NCBI RefSeq assembly: GCF_021869535.1
Contig: NW_026262666.1
Location: 124,001-188,000, forward strand
Source: Mytilus californianus
Taxonomy: Eukaryota > Mollusca > Bivalvia > Mytilida > Mytilidae
Reading direction: 5' to 3'
Length of the DNA: 64,000 bases
Each line of letters starts with the position of its first letter. The first letter of the stretch is position 1. Shown here in pieces: positions 57,881 through 64,000 of the stretch. The notes beneath the pieces were generated by a model. It was not told where the DNA came from. It saw only the letters and a list, made by a program, of their open reading frames with translations, and ran no database searches. Made by a program: the position numbers and the translations under genes.

Positions 57881-58195
57881 ATGGACGTACACAGACAAAG
57901 TGATTGCAATATAGCTACTGTTCCTAGAGGGGATATGGTTAAAACAAAACAAGTTATTTCTTATTTCAAAAATGAAACGATCAATACCACAGAACGCTAC
58001 TATACTATTAAGCTCCCGAAAAAGGACCCAAAAAAAAACCAATATCACAAATATATTGGCAACAAAAAAAATATTGCAATGACCCTGACATATGGTTCTA
58101 TCAAAAACGGACTCGAAGAAGATGTGGCAGATCTGACAAGTGCACTTTTGATGCCGAACTACTATTTGATCCAGTATCTTTCATTCTTAATGTAG
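57881..58195 (+). CDS. Unassigned ORF (104 aa)
   Basis: ATG at 57881. It reads MDVHRQSDCNIATVPRGDMV, then YYTIKLPKKDPKKNQYHKYI, with a C-terminal EEDVADLTSALLMPNYYLIQ. Mixed polar composition over 100 codons in AT-rich DNA is somewhat unusual, but I see no motif, signal peptide or membrane segment. Confidence 0.25.
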   Translation: MDVHRQSDCNIATVPRGDMVKTKQVISYFKNETINTTERYYTIKLPKKDPKKNQYHKYIGNKKNIAMTLTYGSIKNGLEEDVADLTSALLMPNYYLIQYLSFLM

Positions 58196-59499
58196 AGATC
58201 TATCTAGTTGGTTTAAACGAACGAAGGCGTTTGGTGAGCGTTTAAATAATTTGTTGACAAAATCGAAATGCTGGAACAGTTGAAAAGGACGGCCGCCATT
58301 TTGGTTTTTGTATGATCTTTTTGGTATGTTGACTATTTTGTTGTTGTTTACTGCCTGTCAACGGCTGCTTTCAGGGCCAGATTTGTCAGCTGAGCAGCCC
58401 GCTAACCACGATGATGAAGTACTGGTCGATGAGTCTCGGAAATAGTATTAACGATGACAGGAAGCATTATCAGGACCAAAGTCGTAAGACAGCGAAATGG
58501 CTTTCCATTATCTAACACCTAGGATACAGACCCTCGGACGTCAGTCGGCATACCACTCCCTCATCCATAATGGGTTTTGGAGTGTAGGCTGACGCGAGTA
58601 TTTACATAGACAACAATGTAGACGGTATAGCGTTGGATTGGTTTCTGTCATCGAAAGTAGTAAGTCGTTGATCCATCTATCAGTAAACCAACATCGTATA
58701 TAGCGGGTAAAGTGGAGCTGACCCAGCACGTCCTTTCAGTTGTAATGACTTAGACGTGAATGTCGATATGAATGTGATGTAGAAGAAAGAGAAATTGAAG
58801 ATCTTTATCATGTTTTTATGATGAAAGTAAAAACAGCAGCAGCAGAGATGAATCTGGAAACAACAAAGAAAAAACATCTTCAAACTTGATGACAGTTTTT
58901 AGTTTTAAGGCTTATGAGCCATATTCACTTCTTTGTAGGCATCCAACACCTTACATTCGAAGAAACAACAACGAGTTCTGGACTTTGGACAGGTACATGG
59001 ATATGTGGGAGTTTTCTTTTAACTTGTTTTTGAGATCTGAACCCTCACATGCTTTATGTCTTGATCAGTAGATTTTCAGGAATTATATCATTTGCATGCG
59101 AGTAGAAGAGGTTTAACGTTGATAAGGTTGATTTAAAAATGCCTCTCATATTGTTAAGAATCAAGAGCACTGAATGTTTTATTTATTTCCTTTCTAGTGG
59201 ATATCTTATATTAGCTTCCTTCACATGAAATTCACAAGAAAGCTTTCACTTAAGGAAAATTTTAGGATATAAATGTTGCATGCTGGATGCTGGCTAGTTA
59301 ATTACAGCTATTTTTAATGCAGGAACCACTTATTCTTGAATATCTGTTTTGTTTATTTTGAATTATCTTTGGTTGATTATATATTATTTCACAATCAGGT
59401 AGTAATTAAAGTTTTGCTTCATGCTAACTTTTATGATTTTATAAAAACTCCATATGTGAGGACATTTAAGAAAAATATATCTAATACATACGCCATGCG
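58196..59499. other. No convincing gene
   Basis: Short ORFs only. 'TTTGTAGGCATCCAACACCT' near 58934 could be an acceptor-like context, but no frame is supported. Confidence 0.35.
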
Positions 59500-59715
59500 G
59501 TTTACGTGGGTTTACTTGCTCATGTGTCACATGCGTACTTTCACATACATGTAAAACGCATGATTACATGGTTGAATCATGTGTACCACATGCGTTTTCC
59601 ACACGTGTGTCATATGCGTGGCAGGAAACGCCTCAAAATCACGTGTGACATGAGGAGAAACGCATTTGTCACACATGAGAGACTCATATGTCACGCATGC
59701 GAGACGCATGTCCTA
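59500..59715. repeat. Cluster of CACATG/CATGTG/ACGCATG motifs
   Basis: Over about 210 bp there are at least a dozen copies of CACATG, CATGTG, CACGTG, ACGCATG or CATATG in both orientations, such as GTGTCACATGCG, GTGTACCACATGCG, GTGTCATATGCG and 'GTCACGCATGCGAGACGCAT'. It is imperfectly palindromic overall. The Cys/His-rich ORFs on both strands follow from the motif. Confidence 0.6.
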
Positions 59716-60506
59716 ACTAATGTTGCCTATTTTAATCCACTATTACCCACCAAATTTCATTTTTTTTTCACAAACCGTATTATGTTTTCCATTTCATTCG
59801 AAACTTAACTGTTTCCCATAACCTTATCAAATTCACTTCATTTTTTAAAGTAGCTCAACAAACTTCCATTATTGATATAAAAAGTATAGGTTGGTTGCAA
59901 TGCTTATGAACATTAATAATGATACGCTATTCAAACCCTTTTCAATTATTTCCGACATAATGAAAGACGTTGTTTTCCAATGTAGAGTTTCATAAAAAGG
60001 GTTAAGATGCTATCAATATCTATCAATATAATATCTTTTTTATTCAAAAGCAATCCAGCTGATATCGGATACATTTTTACATTAAATATTCAATGCAATA
60101 ATCATTAAAAACAATACAATATACACATATGGCGGGGACAATAACATTATAATGAATAAGAAATACAACTACATACTACGGATTTATTTAGATATTGAAC
60201 AAAAATGTATCTACATTATTATGTTCTTAAAAAAATCATTTGATTGATTTGCCAATTAAAAAAATTAATTCATCGTTTTCTTAGAACACTATGCCTATTA
60301 CATTTATAAAATAAAATGTAATTCATCCTCAAAAATTGTGCTACTGAACATAGTACATAAGCTATTTTCTCAATATACATTGTTATATCTGCCTATCTCA
60401 ATATTGAGACAATGGGTAGATATAAACCATATTTTCCCCAAACATCTGTGCAAAAAACAATTCCTTGATACTTCAAAGGTAAAACTACACCTATAACAAT
60501 ATAGAC

Positions 60507-60737
60507 TTAAGCAATACCTTTTGCATACAAAGTTATCGACCACAAGAAAGTATCACAGACCTTTTCCTCTCCTGAGGATTGTAACATTTTAACCTCCCGA
60601 TTGCTATTGTGCATTGTTCTCATAAGAATATAATCCCTCTGGTTTGTTATAACTAGAGACGTTGACATAGTAAACAGTGAACAACTTAGAGAGTTGTTAT
60701 CAAATAGCCCTGAATATCGAATTCCTGAGCCCGTCAC
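60507..60737 (-). CDS. Possible terminal exon, weakly TRIM/NHL-like (76 codons)
   Basis: On the minus strand an acceptor-like TTATTTTTCAG (ending near 60739) is followed by an open frame: GSGIRYSGLFDNNSLSCSLF, then SLVITNQRDYILMRTMHNSN, then REVKMLQSSGEEKVCDTFLW, and a stop. The RDYILMR...EVKMLQSSGE pattern reminds me of a beta-propeller blade in bivalve TRIM/NHL-type proteins, but the match is by memory and weak. Could be a pseudogene fragment. Confidence 0.25.
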   Translation of the reverse strand: MTGSGIRYSGLFDNNSLSCSLFTMSTSLVITNQRDYILMRTMHNSNREVKMLQSSGEEKVCDTFLWSITLYAKGIA

Positions 60738-60739
60738 CT

Positions 60740-61340
60740 GAAAAATAACTTCAGGTTACTGATAGCTGCAGAACTTGGGAAACATACTATAGAAAGAAGA
60801 ACTTTTGCTTCACATCTTAATCATTTCCACGATATTGACACAAATGAACGACTCCAAACTATAATTAATGACGAAAATAAAGCCTCAACAAAATTATGAG
60901 AAAGTAAGACTGAAATCAACAGTACATAATGTTTCTATATCACAACTCAAAAAGTGATATCAACATATTTGTTGCTAGTGTAATAGTTATTGTTCAATAA
61001 GAAAATACTAGCAAAGGTATTTAGGGATTTATTAAACATATATATAAAAATAACCTATTGTTGTCTTAAGTATAAGGCAACAATTATATCATTGGTGGCA
61101 TCGTACTAACTTTTCTTTATTAAGGAAGTTTTAAGAATCTACGAGACAATCATTTACAGGCATTTAAATAAGTAAAAATGTTTTGAAATTGTCATTGTCC
61201 ATATTTTATAATATTTGGTAACATATATAAAACAAATTCAAACATATTAAATAGGACACTTCAACAAAATCTTAAAGGAAAGAAAAGTACAATTGGTGAG
61301 ATTACCTTAGCTTATTGAATATATTTAAGTAGTTTTATAT
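60740..61340. other. No gene seen
   Basis: AT-rich spacer without recognised features. Confidence 0.4.
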
Positions 61341-62127
61341 TTAACAAGGATAAACTTAATCCCAGTTAAAAAGAAATAATATAGTAAATAAAAATATACA
61401 TCAACAAGGATAAAGAATAAATCCAAGTTGATAACTAAATAGTAAATAAGTATACGTCAACAAGGATAGATTCTAATCCAAGTTGAATTTTAAACTAGAC
61501 AATTTGATAAGTCAAATATTCAATAAGGCTAAGATATAATCCAAGTGTAGATATAATAAAAGTGAATACCTTATTTAACCAGAATAAGTTGCAATCCAAG
61601 TTGAGTTTTAAATTTGGGAGTCTATTTTCAGCAAGGATAAATATGAATCCAAGTTGATTATAAAAATTAAAGTAATTTTTCAATAGGGTCAAAGTTGGAA
61701 AATATATAGTCCATTTGAAAGATGTAAAGTATATAGTTTATTTCATAAACTTATCTTTCTCAACAAGGATAAATATGAATCCAAGTTGATTTTTAAATTA
61801 AATAGTAAGTTTTTGATAGTGTAAATTGTATAGTCCATTCCATAAATTTATCGTTGATAATAAGCTAAGTTATAGATAAATGTAAAGTTGTATATTTCAA
61901 TTTTAATCTACAGTCTATTTCAAATTTGCAATTTTTATTTTCTATTTTATAAAGTGTTTTCAAATAATAAGGAAAAACATATTATCCAAATAAGTGCATT
62001 CAACAAGTATAAATATAAATTTAAGTTGATTTGATAGAAAGGATAAGGAAATGTATACATAAATTCAAGTTGAATCATTTTGTAATTAAGTATGAAATCA
62101 ACAAGGATAAGTTTCAATCCAAGTTGA
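61341..62127. repeat. Array of about ten dyad motifs (TCAACAAGGAT...ATCCAAGTTGA)
   Basis: The motif TCAACAAGGATAAA followed by (2-8 nt) AATCCAAGTTGA recurs near 61341, 61401, 61457, 61518, 61574, 61628, 61759, 61999, 62041 and 62097. The left half TCAAC(AA)GGAT and the right half ATCC(AA)GTTGA are inverse complements, apart from the central two bases. Spacing is irregular (42-240 bp) and the sequence between is poorly conserved, so the motif itself is preserved. It ends about 300 bp before a gag-like ORF. Confidence 0.8.
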
Positions 62128-62439
62128 ATGTTCCATTGAAAATCTTCACCCTAGTCTATATTTTAACAGTAAAATGTATAATTTAATAGACTGATCTCGT
62201 ATACCACAGGGTATACCACAGGGGTCAAATTCAATTGGTAGGAGAATTACCACATTAACAAGTTTAACCATTTCCATTTGGTCTGTTGCATCTACAAATA
62301 TTGACACCTGCTCATTTGGGGATGCCACTTCTTGTAATTATTTAGACTCGAACCAGGCTACCGATTTAAACAAAATGCTAGTTCTTTGTGCAATTTTAGT
62401 TTGAATTTACCAGGGAAAAATATTCAAAGGGAAGTAAGC
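62128..62439. other. Spacer between dyad array and gag-like ORF
   Basis: Contains a direct repeat (TACCACAGGGTATACCACAG GGG). No long terminal repeat or primer-binding site could be established. Confidence 0.4.
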
Positions 62440-63589
62440 ACAAACACATTTCTTTTCTCAACTCAAAGTAAGAGTGATAGTGCTATAGCTACTATGACAA
62501 GAGAAAAATCATATGAGAGTAAGAAAATTATAAATTTGAGATAAGCATTAGAGGCATTAAGAAATGAAAACCTTCAGATGAAGAACAACGCTCAACATTT
62601 CCCTCAGATTGAACCTGACAATGAAATCAGTAGTCAAAGTCATCATGCAAATGTTTTGCAACGTCCAAAATACTCTTACACTTGTACACCAATGCAAGAG
62701 ACCCAGCAACATCCAACCTTCTCCTAAACTTATAAAACATTGCCAGAGACACATCAACGACCAACATACTCCTACGCAAATACAACAATACCTGATATCC
62801 AGCAACGTCCAAACTACTTATATACTAGTACAACAATGCCTGAGATACAGCCACGTCCTAACTACTTGCAGCATCCAAACAACTCAACAATAGCAAACTG
62901 GTTAGCTGAGCAACAGTATAGCAAATCACAGCAACAGCAGAATGGCTTACGGAATTTTGAAACTCCAAACAAGATAATGGGAGAACAATCAGAGTACCAT
63001 TTTACAACGTCATGGATCCTTAGAATGCTTATTTTTATACTATTCGAGCTGATTGCAGATATCAAAAGATTGGATACTGATGCAGAAGACATTGAATTAG
63101 TAAAAGCACTTACAGATGAGGCAATGGTTTATGCATTCTACATCATACATGAAACCAAAAGATCCTACTTTGGGCTGTGTGCACCTATGTAGAATAGATT
63201 TGGTTTTCCCGATACGTATAGACAGGAGTTACATAATTAAGAAAACAAGGCAGAGAAAGCATTCATGACTATGCATCCAGAGTGGAAATGCTGGTCAGAC
63301 GGTCACTTCCTACTAGCGATGCAGCAACGCATTGAGTATCGAGTAGATGCTAAGAGGACTAACTGACCAGAGCATAACAATAGAATTACTGACGAAGATG
63401 ATTACTTGTATGACTGAGGCTATTCACCAGGTGACCTTATATGAAACATACAAAAAAGGGCATATGGACAGAAACATACGTCAGCTTACTACACAAGATA
63501 CTGTTGATTCAGATGAATGTGAAGCCGATATAGAGGTTATAAATGTTGGTAGAAAGAGATGTGTCACTGAGGAGAGACTAACACAATGA
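62440..63589 (+). pseudogene. Gag-like ORF of a retroelement, decayed (part 1)
   Basis: The main frame, with several stops, reads a helical stretch (SYESKKIINLR, stop, ALEALRNENLQMKNN). It then has imperfect 22-residue repeats (LQRPKYSYT, HQRPTYSYANTT, IQQRPNYLYTSTT, IQPRPNYLQ), a Gln-rich region, and a helical domain (FTTSWILRMLIFILFELIAD...TDEAMVYAFYII). After a stop it continues with HPEWKCWSDGHFLLAMQQRI, and in another frame 63347-63589 (DSDECEADIEVINVGRKRC). The layout, followed by a zinc knuckle beyond an inserted repeat, suggests a gag polyprotein. I do not recognise the exact family. Reverse transcriptase would be expected beyond the window end. Confidence 0.55.
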
Positions 63590-63745
63590 AAAAAGGCAAC
63601 GTTAGTATACCGCTGTTCAAAAGTTATAAATCGATTGAGAGAAAAACAAATCCGGGTTACAAACCAAAAGTGAGGGAAACAAATCAACTATAAGAGGAAA
63701 AATATGAACAACAGAAACACTGAGGTGCAACAAAAAAAGGCAACA
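63590..63745 (+). repeat. Dispersed repeat inserted in the gag-like ORF
   Basis: 'TATACCGCTGTTCAAAAGTT' and 'AAACAAATCCGGGTTACAAA' are shared with 34110-34200. It is bounded by AAAAAAGGCAAC on both sides (about 63589 and 63734), which may be a target duplication or the repeat's own ends. Confidence 0.8.
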
Positions 63746-63914
63746 TAATTAAACAAGAACAACTAGATGTTTTAATTGCAATAAAGAAGGCTGTTATATC
63801 AAAGACTGTACAAAAACAAGACAAATCCAAAGAAATGCAGAAAACAGAGGGTTTAATTCTGAATATAATGTTCAAGAGGGTACACCGCAGAATTTTCAAA
63901 CTGTTAAGGGTTGA
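63746..63914 (+). pseudogene. Gag-like ORF, part 2: zinc knuckle with His replaced by Cys
   Basis: At 63768-63809 the frame reads CFNCNKEGCYIKDC, that is C-X2-C-X4-C-X4-C, the spacing of a retroviral-type CCHC zinc knuckle with Cys in the His position. It is followed by a basic stretch (TKTRQIQRN), as is usual, and a stop TGA at 63912-63914. It lies directly after the inserted repeat and in the same orientation as the gag-like ORF, so the two were probably one protein. Confidence 0.6.
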
Positions 63915-64000
63915 GACTATCGGCCAAGTGTCAGCCCATACACATGCTAAAGAAAAAAAAAGTGAATAATTTGAAGGATGAAGAGAAACATTGCAAAATG
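63915..64000. other. Window end, unassigned
   Basis: Too short to classify. If the gag interpretation is right, protease and reverse transcriptase should begin beyond this point. Confidence 0.4.

Noticed and set aside
59506-59808. Cys/His-rich 100-residue ORF resembling a zinc-finger protein
   Set aside because: Residues follow from the CACATG/ACGCATG motif cluster and are not spaced as in known zinc fingers.
62340-62370. Possible tRNA T-arm (ACTCGAACCAGG)
   Set aside because: No matching acceptor, D or anticodon stems could be folded around it. No tRNA or rRNA gene was recognised in the window.

Overview
The window looks like nuclear genomic DNA of a bivalve mollusc, most probably a mytilid mussel. 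It is AT-rich and intron-bearing. It is full of dispersed repeat families that I recognise from memory as mussel repeats; no database was searched. Examples are the repeat with 'CATCAGTGACGCTCGAAT', the 'TAGCTCACCTGGCC' family and the 'GATGTGGTATGA' family. Genes are sparse, and most of the 64 kb is repeats and decayed transposable elements.

Layout. 1-8.3 kb: the 3' end of a spliced gene for a coiled-coil protein (exons 1613-1790, 3042-3143, 8096-8194), whose large last intron holds a 42-bp minisatellite and a multi-module bivalve repeat. 8.3-16.7 kb: no genes, but palindromic MITEs (one nested inside another), a 590-bp foldback and short tandem arrays. 16.8-22.7 kb: an element on the minus strand with repeats ordered A1 - interior - B1-A2 - B2. 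That is the split-direct-repeat layout of PAT/Ngaro-type tyrosine-recombinase retrotransposons. It keeps a gag-like ORF at its 5' end, but the rest of its coding interior is missing and a 3.5-kb, 24-bp minisatellite sits there. 25.4-26.8 and 34.9-36.4 kb: two intronless paralogous genes for secreted von Willebrand factor A (VWA) domain proteins in the same orientation, with matching TATA promoters; these are the best protein-coding genes here. Between them (27.9-30.4 kb) lies a broken Penelope-like retroelement carrying a nested repeat insertion.

36.7-46 kb: tandem arrays (160-bp, 71-bp and 38-bp units) and dispersed repeats. 46.0-49.7 kb: a second, different Penelope-like element on the minus strand. 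Its non-coding 3' tail recurs alone at 44.5-45.3 and 53.7-54.1 kb, so those dispersed repeats are best read as 5'-truncated copies. 55.0-55.2 kb: a first exon resembling the N-terminus of DZIP3-like HEPN proteins. 56.5-58.2 kb: three short unassigned ORFs. 60.5 kb: a possible exon on the minus strand. 61.3-63.9 kb: an array of about ten dyad motifs just upstream of a decayed gag-like ORF. A dispersed repeat has split this ORF from its zinc knuckle (C-X2-C-X4-C-X4-C), which lies at 63768-63809.

The genes do not form a pathway. The window shows a recent duplication of a secreted VWA gene in a region built mainly by retroelements, MITEs and minisatellites. The two points most worth following are the split-repeat element whose interior is a minisatellite, and the dyad array in front of the gag-like ORF.
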